Numbered from the stretch's first letter, positions 26,644-37,607 are shown. The stretch is 64,000 nucleotides of DNA from Methylomusa anaerophila (GCF_003966895.1 NZ_AP018449.1:131424-195423), one strand, 5' to 3'. The notes: a model not told the origin generated them from the sequence alone. Made by a program: numbers and translations.

Positions 26644-26808
26644 CTAGTACCTCATCTGCATTAAAATCTCTGCTAATTTAGCGGTCTTTTTCCGCCCTGC
26701 TTCGTTGTCGTCACCTTGCAGATTCCCGATATGCGCGGCTCCTCCGCCTCGCAGGCCAAAAAAATCCTCGCTAAATTAGCTATCGTTTTAACACAGATGA
26801 GGTACTAG
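26644..26808. repeat. 165-bp palindromic MITE-like element
   Basis: Perfect 15-bp terminal inverted repeat CTAGTACCTCATCTG / CAGATGAGGTACTAG, plus inner matched arms TTAAAA/TTTTAA and GCTAATTTAGCG / CGCTAAATTAGC (perfect). The central about 85 bases are unmatched. No coding potential. It sits between the nitroreductase promoter and the leader element, so it is transcribed as part of that leader. Confidence 0.8.
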
Positions 26809-26837
26809 TCAAAATAAATTTGATTCCTTTACAGATA

Positions 26838-26866
26838 ATTGTACTGGAATTATTTAGTGGTGTCAA
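26838..26866 (-). promoter_or_regulatory. Promoter of the nitroreductase gene
   Basis: Minus strand TTGACA, 17-base spacer, TACAAT; upstream of the palindromic element and the leader element. Confidence 0.72.
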
Positions 26867-26983
26867 CATGATTATCAGAGCCGGCAGAACTGTTAGCCTG
26901 CAGGGCTATACCGCATAGCTTTCCAGTAGCACCGTTAGCCCATAATAAGATAAGATAGGATGTATGCGACACAGGCGCCAGGA

Positions 26984-27817
26984 TTACGCTTCTTTTTCAG
27001 CGATATACTTTGCAACAGCATCCGAGTTATTATCGCCAATGACCCCGGTTGCCTTTTCTTTGATCACATGAAGGGCATTCGCCACTGCGTAGAATTCGTC
27101 ACAGGCGTTTAACAGGGGCAGGTCATTGATGTTATCACCAAAACCGATAATCCGGTTAAAACCGCAATAATCACGGATATAATTTACCGCATTGTATTTT
27201 GAAGCATTCGGACCATATATCTCAAGAAACCATAGATTTTCCACATATACGTCATGAGAAAGCACCATATCAATGCCCTGCAGTTTTTTTATGTCACCGA
27301 CCATGTTCGCCAGCCGTTCCTGCGTATCCATTAAAGTAAAGTAGACGATCTCGTTGTCTGTTATCTTACTGGAAAAGCAGTCAACCTGCTCAAATGGCTT
27401 GGCATATTGGGTTACGCGTTCGTCATAATAGTCCCGTAAGGCAGGGGTATTCAAAAGTTCGTAATACGCATGCAGTTTATTATCAGATATGGCATACATA
27501 AAGCCGGTAATTTGATGTTTTCTGATTACTTGAAGAATTGCGTCAGCAATCTCCGGGGGTATTGTTTCGGTCTTTATGTATTTCCCGGCAGCAATATCAT
27601 AGATTGCCGCCCCGTTCATCAAGATAATAGGTATATTAATGTGCAAGCCCGCCAGCATTTTTGTTGATGACACGGCCGTCCTCGCTGTCGCTACCGAAAA
27701 ATACACGCCGTTTTCAATCAATCTATTAATTGTTTTCCTTGCATAACCGCTGATTTCTTTGCTGCTGTTTAGCAGCGTGCCATCTAAATCCGATATATAT
27801 AAAGATTTTATTGCCAC
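26984..27817 (-). CDS. HAD-superfamily Cof-type sugar phosphatase
   Basis: A 277-residue Cof/YidA-type HAD hydrolase with motif I SDLDGTLLN at residues 9-17, motif II around SVATART, a type IIB cap domain in the middle, and motif IV GFGDNINDLPLL. Start is GTG after GGGAGA. Substrates in this family are small phosphorylated metabolites. It ends 28 bases after the following upstream gene, so co-transcription is possible. Confidence 0.9.
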   Translation of the reverse strand: MAIKSLYISDLDGTLLNSSKEISGYARKTINRLIENGVYFSVATARTAVSSTKMLAGLHINIPIILMNGAAIYDIAAGKYIKTETIPPEIADAILQVIRKHQITGFMYAISDNKLHAYYELLNTPALRDYYDERVTQYAKPFEQVDCFSSKITDNEIVYFTLMDTQERLANMVGDIKKLQGIDMVLSHDVYVENLWFLEIYGPNASKYNAVNYIRDYCGFNRIIGFGDNINDLPLLNACDEFYAVANALHVIKEKATGVIGDNNSDAVAKYIAEKEA

Positions 27818-27845
27818 AAACCGGTTCTCCCTCCCATTTTCCTGT

Positions 27846-28217
27846 TCATATTAGCGCCAGATCCTTCTTTTGTATCAATATACCTTTCATGTACTGACTT
27901 TCATTATGAAAACGATAAATAGAAGCCTTTTCCTCGTCGGTGCAACCTAATAGCAGCTTGATTTCAGAGTCCTTCTTAAGTAAGTCTACGGTGCAAATCA
28001 CCGCATCAACCGTCCGTGCTTCATTGCTCCCGCTCCATACATCAACACCGCCACCATCCATGGATGTAGTGCTGCCTTTCAAATACCCGTAGTCTACTTG
28101 ATATCTAATATGGGAATATCCCGGGTGATAGCTTCCTTTTGGCCGGTCAATCACCAATTCTGATTCTTCCACCAGTTTATCCAGGGCCTGCCAGAAGGCT
28201 ATATCATTTGTATCCAT
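27846..28217 (-). CDS. Inorganic-pyrophosphatase-like small protein
   Basis: A 123-residue protein with VIDRPKGSYHPGYSHIRYQV and DYGYLKG, reminiscent of soluble inorganic pyrophosphatase active-site strands, but shorter (about 175 residues is usual) and with the acidic metal-binding cluster reduced to GGGVDVWSG. It may be a divergent hydrolase; activity uncertain. GAGGAG precedes the ATG. Confidence 0.65.
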   Translation of the reverse strand: MDTNDIAFWQALDKLVEESELVIDRPKGSYHPGYSHIRYQVDYGYLKGSTTSMDGGGVDVWSGSNEARTVDAVICTVDLLKKDSEIKLLLGCTDEEKASIYRFHNESQYMKGILIQKKDLALI

Positions 28218-28291
28218 TTTCTTTAATTCTCCTCATGATTGTAACTTTCACTTATTACCTTATCTGTGTCACTAACTAAACATATTGGAAC

Positions 28292-28720
28292 TTATTTTTT
28301 ATCCCAGAACTGGATCATACCATGACCAAAATTTTCATTAGGTCTTTTCCAAAAACCAAATTTTTCATAAAAATCTTCTTTCCCTTTTGCGGCCATTAAT
28401 CCGACAATAGCCCCCGAACAGGCATTTTTGCTAATATAATTCATGATTCTCTTCATCACGGCCGTACCAATACCCATTTTTTGGTGTCCGGGTTTTACAA
28501 TAACATCCTGTATATAAAAACATGTACTCCCGTCGCCCACTATCCTGGCAGTTCCAATTACTTCCTCGTCCAATAACACAAAAACCGCATACAGAGAGCT
28601 GGCCAAGCCTTTTTCCATGCTTTCCTGATCTACATCTCCCCAGCCTACTAAGTTGCGCAGTTTGACTATTTCTTTTGCTGCCGGCAGGCCTTCAATAATT
28701 TCATATTTACCTTTATCCAT
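28292..28720 (-). CDS. GNAT family N-acetyltransferase
   Basis: A 142-residue GNAT domain (acetyl-CoA binding segment QDVIVKPGHQKMGIGTAVMK, then YEKFGFWKRPNENFG at the C-terminus). AAAGGA precedes the ATG. Substrate unknown. Confidence 0.85.
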   Translation of the reverse strand: MDKGKYEIIEGLPAAKEIVKLRNLVGWGDVDQESMEKGLASSLYAVFVLLDEEVIGTARIVGDGSTCFYIQDVIVKPGHQKMGIGTAVMKRIMNYISKNACSGAIVGLMAAKGKEDFYEKFGFWKRPNENFGHGMIQFWDKK

Positions 28721-28797
28721 AGTGCTAATCCTTTCTCAAAGATTCTTGGGTGATGATAACGAAGCATTGTGGAAAAAGACCGCAAATGCATCAACGA

Positions 28798-29613
28798 TTA
28801 ATTATTTTTTAATAAAGGCGGCTTTACTGCCAACCACTGTTGTTGTTGCTGACCTTTGGGGAGCATATGGGCATCAAACCACATGTAATAGAATTTTTCC
28901 ACCGGATTAACAACATAACCGTCTTGCAAATGATCTGCGGTGTCATAAGAGTCTGCCAAAATCAAAATATCGTCTGCCACTGTATCCGTTCCCATAGTGT
29001 CGTAACCGATTATTGCCCGCCAATGTCCACCCCAGTCAATATTTTCGACCAATATGGGGGTATTATCTTTCAAATTTGCTATTGTAAAATCTCTGAAGTC
29101 TTTAACTGTTGCAAATGTAATGCCGTCTTTATTAGCGGCAGCCAGACTTGATTTAACATCCCAGCCAATCAGTTTAAAGAACTTGACCATTCCGTTTGTA
29201 TCTGTACCTGTTCCTGGTTTCGTACCCATTATTTTGGCTACTTTGCGTTCATCCCAGCTTGTATTGCCAAAATGAACAAGTACGGTTAGAGCAGCAGCAG
29301 GACCGCAGGTTATTTCCGTCGTCTGTTGATAAGTTTTATATTCAGAAAGAATAGTTAAGGTATCTGTTGATTGCAGATTATAAAAATCCAGGAAAGAATA
29401 ATAGGGAGAACTTTTAACATTTCCTATACCGTTATAGGAAGAAGCACCTTCACTAGTGAGGTCATAACCGGCGGGATAAGGAATTACGCGGCTTTCCTCC
29501 GTATTATCGGCAGCGTAACCTATAGTATCTGCGTTATTTGCGGCAACAACATCCGCAGTGCTGAAACTAATTCCCAGAATTACACAAATAAATAATAAAT
29601 AAATCTTTTTCAC
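28798..29613 (-). CDS. Secreted C39-like (papain-fold) peptidase
   Basis: A 271-residue exported protein: signal peptide at residues 1-24, then a papain-like fold. The nucleophile cysteine lies in EITCGPAAALTVL and the catalytic histidine in WGGHWRAIIGYD, followed by DDILILADSYD. This is the C39-like/BtrH-N type often seen in stand-alone secreted peptidases. Start is GTG after AGGAAG. No bacteriocin transporter is nearby, so leader-peptide processing is not implied. Confidence 0.8.
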   Translation of the reverse strand: MKKIYLLFICVILGISFSTADVVAANNADTIGYAADNTEESRVIPYPAGYDLTSEGASSYNGIGNVKSSPYYSFLDFYNLQSTDTLTILSEYKTYQQTTEITCGPAAALTVLVHFGNTSWDERKVAKIMGTKPGTGTDTNGMVKFFKLIGWDVKSSLAAANKDGITFATVKDFRDFTIANLKDNTPILVENIDWGGHWRAIIGYDTMGTDTVADDILILADSYDTADHLQDGYVVNPVEKFYYMWFDAHMLPKGQQQQQWLAVKPPLLKNN

Positions 29614-29657
29614 AGTATCACTTCTTCCTGTTTTATTCTTCAGTTTCCATGGCTTTA

Positions 29658-30683
29658 CTAACCTATGCTTTTACGATGCTGTTCAAAAAGGTCATAGTTG
29701 TTTTTCAATATCTCCGGAATAGGAAGCTCATACGGGCAACGCTCAATGCAGGTTTTACAGTCAGTACATTGGGGGACAGTCTCCATAGCCGCTTTGGCAA
29801 AGTTTACTGATATCTGTGGAGACATTCTCTTGACCAGAATCGGATATCCCATAGCCGGCGTAATCTTTACGCCGTTGGGACAAGGCTGGCAATATTCGCA
29901 ACGGCGGCAAAACTGCTTCCCTAATTCGTTCCGGTATTTATCCATCAGGCCAATATCTTCTTCTGTGACAACATTTGACTGTTCATACAAAGCTGCTACT
30001 TCATCAACGGAAGCGATAGAGTCGTAGCCGGGGATGGGTATAAAATCCGGATATTGGCGCAAAAATTTAAAGGCAAGGGAAGCATTGGCAAGCGCGCCGC
30101 CGGCAAAAGGCTTCATTGCAATAAGACCTAAATTCATTGTTCGGGCAGTTGTGTGCAACTCGTCTTTGGGTTCATCTTCGATAAAGTTAAACGGGAATTG
30201 AATGGTATCAAACAGGTCGGTTTTAATTAATTTAACCGCCATCGGCAGGCTGTGAGAAGTGATGCCTATGTATCTAATTTTCCCTGCTTCCTTGGCCTTG
30301 ACCAGCGCTCCCAAGGCTCCCTCCGGACCGGTTAGCTGCTGCCAGTCTTGCTCCCGCGACACTTGGTGCAGCTGATAAAGATCGATATAATCAGTCTGCA
30401 GCATTTTTAAGCTGTTTTCCAAGTGTTCCAAAGCCCCGTCTGCATCCCGCTTTCCCGTTTTAGTGGCAATAACCACCTTATGCCGGATATCGCTAAAGGC
30501 TTTGCCAATCTTACATTCACTGTCCCTATACGCATTAGCAGTATCATAAAATGTGATTCCTTTGTCAAAAGAATAACGCAAGATTTGAACAGCTTCGTCA
30601 GTCGGCAGTCGCAGGATCGGAATACCGCCAAAACCAACTTCAGAAACTTCCAGCCCGGTTCTCCCCAAAATCCGATATTTCAC
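29658..30683 (-). CDS. Aldo/keto reductase with C-terminal 4Fe-4S domain
   Basis: About 341 residues: an aldo/keto reductase barrel (catalytic Tyr in DTANAYRDSE, Lys in VVIATKTG, His in LYQLHQV) followed by a cysteine-rich domain with CRRCEYCQPCPNG and CTDCKTCIERCPYELP that can bind one or two iron-sulfur clusters. The GTG at 30683 is preferred; the GTG at 30695 is part of the Shine-Dalgarno AAGGAGTG. The AGGC leader element lies about 85 bases upstream. Confidence 0.9.
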   Translation of the reverse strand: MKYRILGRTGLEVSEVGFGGIPILRLPTDEAVQILRYSFDKGITFYDTANAYRDSECKIGKAFSDIRHKVVIATKTGKRDADGALEHLENSLKMLQTDYIDLYQLHQVSREQDWQQLTGPEGALGALVKAKEAGKIRYIGITSHSLPMAVKLIKTDLFDTIQFPFNFIEDEPKDELHTTARTMNLGLIAMKPFAGGALANASLAFKFLRQYPDFIPIPGYDSIASVDEVAALYEQSNVVTEEDIGLMDKYRNELGKQFCRRCEYCQPCPNGVKITPAMGYPILVKRMSPQISVNFAKAAMETVPQCTDCKTCIERCPYELPIPEILKNNYDLFEQHRKSIG

Positions 30684-30768
30684 GTTGAAGTTCACTCCTT
30701 CTGATTGGATATTGTTGACCCAATTCTTTACTCTTGCTGCCTGATTTTTAAAGATAAACAGATAAGCT

Positions 30769-30820
30769 CAGAGGCTGCATTCCAAAATGGAATACAGCCT
30801 CTAATTTATTGACTAGTCAG
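30769..30820 (-). promoter_or_regulatory. AGGC leader element, copy 5 (aldo/keto reductase)
   Basis: Minus strand: CTGA-CTAG-TCAATAAA-TTAG-AGGC, then stem GAGGCTG-TATTCC / GGAATGCAGCCTC. Arms CTAG/TTAG pair through a terminal G-U. The U-run after the hairpin is poor in this copy. Confidence 0.65.
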
Positions 30821-30954
30821 TCGTAACTCTAATTTAATTTTATTATAGATTGTAATCTTTTGTCAATATGATCTCTTCCATATATTTCAAAACATTTCAG
30901 GGATTAATCTGCCGGCGGCTAAGACGTATAGGAAAAAACGCATATGAAAAAATC

Positions 30955-30984
30955 TTGACAAGAAATATAGGGCGAGACTATAAT
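30955..30984 (+). promoter_or_regulatory. Promoter of the TrpE(G) T-box operon
   Basis: Exact TTGACA and TATAAT hexamers with an 18-base spacer. The T-box leader begins within about 15 bases downstream. Confidence 0.88.
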
Positions 30985-30991
30985 ACAATCA

Positions 30992-31304
30992 ATATAATTT
31001 TTGCGAAAAAGCTGTGAGCAGTAAGAGTAGTCATGTAAACTTTAGCTCAGCGAGCCGGTGACCGTTTATCGGAGGTGTGATGACCGGCCTAAAGCGCATG
31101 GTGAATGGTCCTGTGAGCTGTCCACCGAACGTTTTTTCAACCAGTAGGCTGGGCCGGTTGCCACCGTTAAGAGGATAAGGTATCGAATATATATTCTGTT
31201 ATATATTCCGTACTTGAAGGAGATAGGAAATTTTTTTATTTTCCTAACTAGGGTGGTACCGCGGAACCATTTCGCCCCTGTGTATGGGGTGAAATGGTTT
31301 TTTT
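30992..31304 (+). promoter_or_regulatory. T-box leader, probably tryptophan-responsive
   Basis: The T-box sequence AGGGTGGTACCGCGG is at 31250-31264. It is followed by terminator stem AACCATTTCGCCCC / GGGGTGAAATGGTT (31265-31299) and a T7 run. Upstream, Stem I contains GCTCAGCGAGCCGGTGACCG, typical of the distal Stem I region. A TGG triplet in GAATGG at 31106-31108 fits the specifier position; with the downstream gene this indicates tRNA-Trp. Uncharged tRNA-Trp would allow read-through. Confidence 0.93.
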
Positions 31305-31395
31305 ATTTCTGAAAATCGGGTGATATCCGGTTAAGCATAGGTGGACAGGAACGGGCAAACGTGGATCGAATAACATGAAAAGGAGTGTTTTATCT

Positions 31396-33576
31396 ATGAA
31401 TTTTTTATCAAATTTTTTAGTTACCCCTGTTGACGAGGAATTCAGAACAAACGGGGAAATTATAATTACACGTTCTGTCCAAAAAACCGCTATCATGTCT
31501 GCAACTGATGGTATTCTGCAGAAAATTAATACCCAAAAAGGCGCCCTTTTTTCCAGCAGTTACGAATATCCTAACAGATACTCAAGGTGGGATATTGGTT
31601 TTATAAACCCCTGTATGGAAATAAGAACATTGGGGAAAAATTTTGAAATCAAGGCACTAAATAAACGCGGGGAGATACTAATTGAACCCATTTTAAAAAA
31701 ATTAGAAAACTGCCCGGAAGTTTTGGAAGTTTTGGCAATAAATTATTCATATAATTGTTTACAGGGAACCGTCAAAGAGAGTACCGGCTCTTTTCCGGAA
31801 GAGCAACGCAGCAAGCAACCAACCGTTTTTTCCGTTTTGCGGGCCGTAAAAGAGCTTTTTTATTTGCCAAATGAAAACTTTTTAGGGCTTTACGGCGCAT
31901 TTGGCTATGACCTTGTCTTTCAGTTTGAGCCTATGGACTTTAAGCATAAACGGGATGATGACCAACCCGATTTAGTATTATACCTGCCGGATGATTTGGT
32001 GGTAGTAGATCATCAATTATCTGTAGCATATAACGTTACTTATGAATTTAGTTTTCACGGTAAAAGCACCATAGGACTTGAACGTTCGGGAGAATTTACC
32101 GGCCACAATAATAAAACAGACGACAAAAAATTGCCGGATCATACTATTGGTAAATATGCTGATTTAGTCAGAGAAGCTGTAAAATCTTTCAATAGAGGTG
32201 ATTTATTTGAAGTCGTTGCTTCACAAACCCTTTATAAACATTGCCCATCCAGTCCTTCCGAAATTTTTTTGCGATTAAAAAGAATAAATCCAAGCCCGTA
32301 CGGGTTCATAATTAATTTGGGTAATGAGTTTTTAATTGGCGCTTCACCGGAAATGTTTTTAAGGGTTGAAGGAAACCGAATTGAAACTTGCCCTATTTCC
32401 GGGACGATAAAACGTGGTAAGGATGCCATTGAAGATTCCATTCAGATTAAAAAGCTGCTAAATTCATACAAAGACGAATCGGAATTAACCATGTGTACCG
32501 ATGTGGACAGAAATGATAAATCGAGGGTATGTATTCCGGGGTCTGTTAAAATATTAGGGCGAAGGCAGATTGAAATGTATTCCCATTTAATCCACACCGT
32601 CGACCATGTGGAAGGGATATTAAGGGATGAGTTTGATTCGTTAGATGCGTTTTTGACACACATGTGGGCTGTTACCGTTACCGGCGCGCCTAAACGCGCA
32701 GCTATCAGATGGCTGGAAATTCGCGAAGAATATCCAAGAAAATGGTACGGCGGGGCTATAGGCTTTATGAATTTTAACGGTAATATGAATACCGGGCTTA
32801 CACTCCGCACTGTAAGGCTAAAAAACGGGGTAGCCGAGATAAGGGTCGGGGCCACTTTGCTGTATGACTCAATACCGGAGGAAGAAGAAAATGAAACATA
32901 TTTGAAAGCCGGCGCTATATTAAAATCTATTAATGCTGATTGTAAGCCGGAAGAAGAAATGGACTTTATGGATAGTTTTAATAAGGCGGGTAAGGGAAAA
33001 AGAATATTGTTAGTCGATCATGAAGATTCCTTCGTTCATACACTGGCGAATTATTTTAAACAAACAGGGGCTGAAGTTATGGTTCTGAGAGCTCCTTTAG
33101 CCCGAAAAATGCTTGGTGATGATGAATTATTTAATTTGGTATTGCTTTCTCCAGGACCGGGAAGGCCATGTGAATTTGATCTTAATGAAACAATTGATTT
33201 ATGTATACGAAAACAGATACCAATATTTGGCGTCTGTTTGGGTCTGCAGGGAATTGTTGAATATTTTGGCGGCGAGCTTGGACAATTATCTTATCCGCAG
33301 CATGGTAAATCCTCCTTGGTGAAAATATGCCATGCCAGCCATTTGTGGCATGGTTTGCCCGGTGAATTTAAGGTTGGACGCTATCACTCCCTATATGCTT
33401 TGAATGTTCCTGCCAGCCTTAATGTCACAGCCGTTGATAATGACGGTATTGTTATGGCGATAGAACACAAAGATCTGCCAATCACTGCCGTACAATTTCA
33501 TCCGGAATCGATTTTAACATTAGAGGATAATATTGGATTTAAAATTGTTGAGAATATTGTAACTTTATTGTCATAA
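31396..33576 (+). CDS. Fused anthranilate synthase TrpE(G)
   Basis: About 726 residues. The N-terminal TrpE-type chorismate-binding domain (residues 1-510) includes the FVASPE-equivalent FEVVASQTLY, ISGTIKRG and AVTVTGAPKRAA. The C-terminal class I glutamine amidotransferase (about 530-726) has LLSPGPGRP, the nucleophile in FGVCLGLQG and the His/Glu pair in VQFHPES. The fused order resembles the TrpE(G) enzymes of some alphaproteobacteria. Start at ATG 31396 after AGGAGTG. It is alone behind the T-box with no other trp genes in the window, so it could also serve a secondary pathway from chorismate. Confidence 0.9.
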   Translation: MNFLSNFLVTPVDEEFRTNGEIIITRSVQKTAIMSATDGILQKINTQKGALFSSSYEYPNRYSRWDIGFINPCMEIRTLGKNFEIKALNKRGEILIEPILKKLENCPEVLEVLAINYSYNCLQGTVKESTGSFPEEQRSKQPTVFSVLRAVKELFYLPNENFLGLYGAFGYDLVFQFEPMDFKHKRDDDQPDLVLYLPDDLVVVDHQLSVAYNVTYEFSFHGKSTIGLERSGEFTGHNNKTDDKKLPDHTIGKYADLVREAVKSFNRGDLFEVVASQTLYKHCPSSPSEIFLRLKRINPSPYGFIINLGNEFLIGASPEMFLRVEGNRIETCPISGTIKRGKDAIEDSIQIKKLLNSYKDESELTMCTDVDRNDKSRVCIPGSVKILGRRQIEMYSHLIHTVDHVEGILRDEFDSLDAFLTHMWAVTVTGAPKRAAIRWLEIREEYPRKWYGGAIGFMNFNGNMNTGLTLRTVRLKNGVAEIRVGATLLYDSIPEEEENETYLKAGAILKSINADCKPEEEMDFMDSFNKAGKGKRILLVDHEDSFVHTLANYFKQTGAEVMVLRAPLARKMLGDDELFNLVLLSPGPGRPCEFDLNETIDLCIRKQIPIFGVCLGLQGIVEYFGGELGQLSYPQHGKSSLVKICHASHLWHGLPGEFKVGRYHSLYALNVPASLNVTAVDNDGIVMAIEHKDLPITAVQFHPESILTLEDNIGFKIVENIVTLLS

Positions 33577-33592
33577 AAGTTATTAAAAAAAT

Positions 33593-35320
33593 TCAAGCTT
33601 GTTTTTGAACAGCCTGGGATTTGTCAGTATTCTCATAGACCAGTTTACCATCAAAAAAGGTCATCACAACCTTAACCTTGTCAATATCCACCGGATTTAT
33701 TGTCAATAAATTTTGATCAAGCACCGCCAAATCGGCTAGCTTACCCGCTTCGATGGAACCTGTCTCATGGTCTATAAACATGGTATAGGCGCCGTTTATC
33801 GTAAAGCTTTTAATCATTTGCCGGATAGTGGCCCGTTCCTTTTTATTTAGCAGACACAGGTCATCGTCCATATCCGTTATATCCTCAATTTCATATGAGC
33901 TGCCATTGTCTATGTTGCGGGTAACACCGATATCTATCCCTGTAAGCGGATAAGGCACCCGGGTTATGGGATGGTCGGAAGAAGACGTGACAGTTACACC
34001 GTTGGCAAAAAAAGTCCCCAGCGGGTATTCTTCCTCCGCCCGCTCTCCTAAGATCCGGTAATCCACATCCTGCCACCAATGAGGACTTTTGAAGTGCCAG
34101 TACGGCTGCACGCAGGCAATTACATTCAGTTCTTTAAACCGCGGTATGTCTGTCTTGCCGACAAGCTGCAAGTGAGTAATAGTATTCCGGTAGTCCCCTG
34201 GGGGAGCCTTCGACTGGACATATTCCAAAGCATCCAAAATGTTTCGGGTAGCCGCATCCCCGATAGAGTGAACATGAATCTGCAGTCCCAGCGAGTTTGC
34301 CACACAAAAAGCCTGTTTGATTTCTTCCATATCCCATAAAAAGTCACCATAGTAATTTGGCCCTTTGCCGGCCGCAAGCGTATAGGGCTTTAGCAAACAG
34401 GCGGTTCCACCCTCAACGACGCCATCGGCAAAAAATTTGGCTGTTGTCACTCTTAATAATGGCGAATCATATTGTTGCCGCAGTTCGTTAATCGCCGCAA
34501 ACTGCCGGGACAAATCATCCTGGGGATTGACCGTAGTGGCACAGCGGATACGGAGCGCCAGCTCTCCCCGTTTCTCCAGTTGGTCACATGCCTGCAGTAT
34601 AATTTTTATATACTGACCCGTAATACAAAGCGTACCGGTAATGCCAAAGCTATGCATCTTTTTCTGAAATGCATTCATGGCATCTGTGTACTGGTCCAAA
34701 CTGTACTGGGGCTGAGCGGCAAGGGACATGGCCCCTTCTTTCAGAGTCCCCCATAACTCACCGCTGACAGCATCCTTTTCTATGACCACGCCTGCAGGGA
34801 CTTCTGTCTCGCAGGTTATACCGTTCACTTCCAGTGCTTTGGAGTTAACCCATAAACTGTGTCCGTCCATAGCCCGGAGCGCCACGGGAATATCCGGGGC
34901 AATAGCGTCAAGGTGCTCCTTACGGGGTCCTTTCGTCAGTTCATCGCCGGTAAATGCGCTCCACAGCCAACCCCGGCCATAAACTGCCGTAGCATTGGGG
35001 TGTTGATCAATATATTTTTTTACCGCTTCAATATACCCCTCCAGGCTCCTTATACCAAACAACTGTACTTCGTAAAGCTCTGATAAGGACAAACCGGGCG
35101 GATGAATATGCGTATCAATAAGACCGGGAATTACCATTTTCCCTTGCAGATCGATTACTTTCGTATTCTTATTTATGTAATTCGCAACTTCAGCATCACT
35201 GCCAACAAATATAATTCTGTTGCCTTTGATAGCTACGGCTTCATAAATGGTATCCCGGTTATCGGCACTGTAGACGACCCCACTAGTCAATGCCAGGTCA
35301 GCAAAAACCTTATCGCCCAT
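33593..35320 (-). CDS. YtcJ-type amidohydrolase
   Basis: A 575-residue amidohydrolase of the Amidohydro_3/YtcJ family. The metal-binding HIHPPG occurs at about residue 71, with IHVHSIGDAATR (about 345) and SSDHPI near residue 455. The substrate may be an exocyclic amide or carbamate; none is predictable. AGGTGATATC precedes the ATG. It converges on the TrpE(G) gene with only 16 bases between the stops. Confidence 0.88.
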   Translation of the reverse strand: MGDKVFADLALTSGVVYSADNRDTIYEAVAIKGNRIIFVGSDAEVANYINKNTKVIDLQGKMVIPGLIDTHIHPPGLSLSELYEVQLFGIRSLEGYIEAVKKYIDQHPNATAVYGRGWLWSAFTGDELTKGPRKEHLDAIAPDIPVALRAMDGHSLWVNSKALEVNGITCETEVPAGVVIEKDAVSGELWGTLKEGAMSLAAQPQYSLDQYTDAMNAFQKKMHSFGITGTLCITGQYIKIILQACDQLEKRGELALRIRCATTVNPQDDLSRQFAAINELRQQYDSPLLRVTTAKFFADGVVEGGTACLLKPYTLAAGKGPNYYGDFLWDMEEIKQAFCVANSLGLQIHVHSIGDAATRNILDALEYVQSKAPPGDYRNTITHLQLVGKTDIPRFKELNVIACVQPYWHFKSPHWWQDVDYRILGERAEEEYPLGTFFANGVTVTSSSDHPITRVPYPLTGIDIGVTRNIDNGSSYEIEDITDMDDDLCLLNKKERATIRQMIKSFTINGAYTMFIDHETGSIEAGKLADLAVLDQNLLTINPVDIDKVKVVMTFFDGKLVYENTDKSQAVQKQA

Positions 35321-35335
35321 TTGATATCACCTGCC

Positions 35336-35695
35336 TTATTCCTCCCGTTTTTTTCCGAATTCTTCCCGTGCATAGCGTTTGGCTTCGTCAAGTTCCTGCT
35401 GGGTAAGCAGTGAATTGCGCAGGTTACTGACTTTTTTGCCTATATGCTCATCAAGGAAGCGAAAAGTGGCGGACTTTTCCTCCAGTTCGGCCTTCATGAA
35501 ACGGATGCAGCCATGACATTCAGGATTGCGCACCTTATGTTTTCGTGCGTCGATCCTATGCCACCAGGCCAGGCTGCGCATACCGAAGAGCAGCGGCTCC
35601 CGAATCAGCCGGAACCACCAGTGCCGTTCATAGCACCACTTGGCGAGGCGGGACGCACAATTCTTGCAAACGACGGGGGATACCTCCTGCGTCAT
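35336..35695 (-). CDS. Conserved small cysteine-containing protein
   Basis: A 119-residue basic protein with CKNC near the N-terminus and CHGCIRF in the middle, suggesting a structural metal site, then a charged helical C-terminus. Start at ATG 35695 after AAAGGAG. It lies 15 bases upstream of the YtcJ-type gene and is probably co-transcribed. I do not recognise the family. Confidence 0.7.
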   Translation of the reverse strand: MTQEVSPVVCKNCASRLAKWCYERHWWFRLIREPLLFGMRSLAWWHRIDARKHKVRNPECHGCIRFMKAELEEKSATFRFLDEHIGKKVSNLRNSLLTQQELDEAKRYAREEFGKKREE

Positions 35696-35875
35696 AGACA
35701 AATTCTCCTTTCTCAAGCATTTTTCAGCCTAATGCATTAACATGCTGGTTTCATGCTTTTCCATCACCTTCTGTCAGAAAAGGCTGGGAAAAGATGTCAT
35801 TCTTTAATGCGCTATAATTGCAATATAATATAATAATATAATATAGAAACAAAAGCTCCTCTATCACCTAAAGAA

Positions 35876-35908
35876 ATGCAACAAGGGTGCATTTTCCCCT
35901 TGTTGCAT
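35876..35908 (-). terminator. Terminator after the sulfhydrylase gene
   Basis: Minus strand stem ATGCAACAAGG/CCTTGTTGCAT followed by TTCTTT. The rest of the 326-base gap (35696-36021) holds an AT-rich run (35823-35848) and no gene. Confidence 0.75.
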
Positions 35909-36021
35909 CAGTTATAATGTTTAATTTGCTAATATACTATCACTATTGGTAAACAGTGTCAATAATAAAATAACCTTCTTCCCGAAACCATCATAAACAT
36001 CCTATGGCCCTCACCCCCAGG

Positions 36022-37323
<1,302 letters not shown>

Positions 37324-37343
37324 TCATCTCTCCTTTTTAAAAT

Positions 37344-37404
37344 AAAAAAGAAGACCAGCGCAGACTCTAACTCTGCCCGGCCTTCAGTAAGGTTACTGAT
37401 CAGC
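37344..37404 (-). promoter_or_regulatory. AGGC leader element, copy 6 (metY, proximal)
   Basis: Minus strand: CTGA-TCAG-TAACCTTA-CTGA-AGGC, then stem GGCCGGGCAGA / TCTGCGCTGGTC and T6. It ends about 24 bases before the metY start, close to the ribosome-binding site. Confidence 0.77.
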
Positions 37405-37607
37405 TCGTTTATCAATTATCTATTAAATTTGGTCACTAACCATCCTATCCCTTTACGTACTTGCGCCGGAAAAATAAGAAAAACGCTAACCGCATCCTTT
37501 TTGACGACCGGCAGGCAAAGGATAGCCTTATTATAAGAGAGGTTAAGCGATAGATGTCGAAGCGTTAATAAGGCTGTCCTGCGCCGTCCTAAACATCTAT
37601 ACTATAC

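Noticed and set aside
28798-29613. C39-like peptidase as part of a bacteriocin export system
   Set aside because: It has a signal peptide and no ABC exporter or double-glycine leader peptide nearby.
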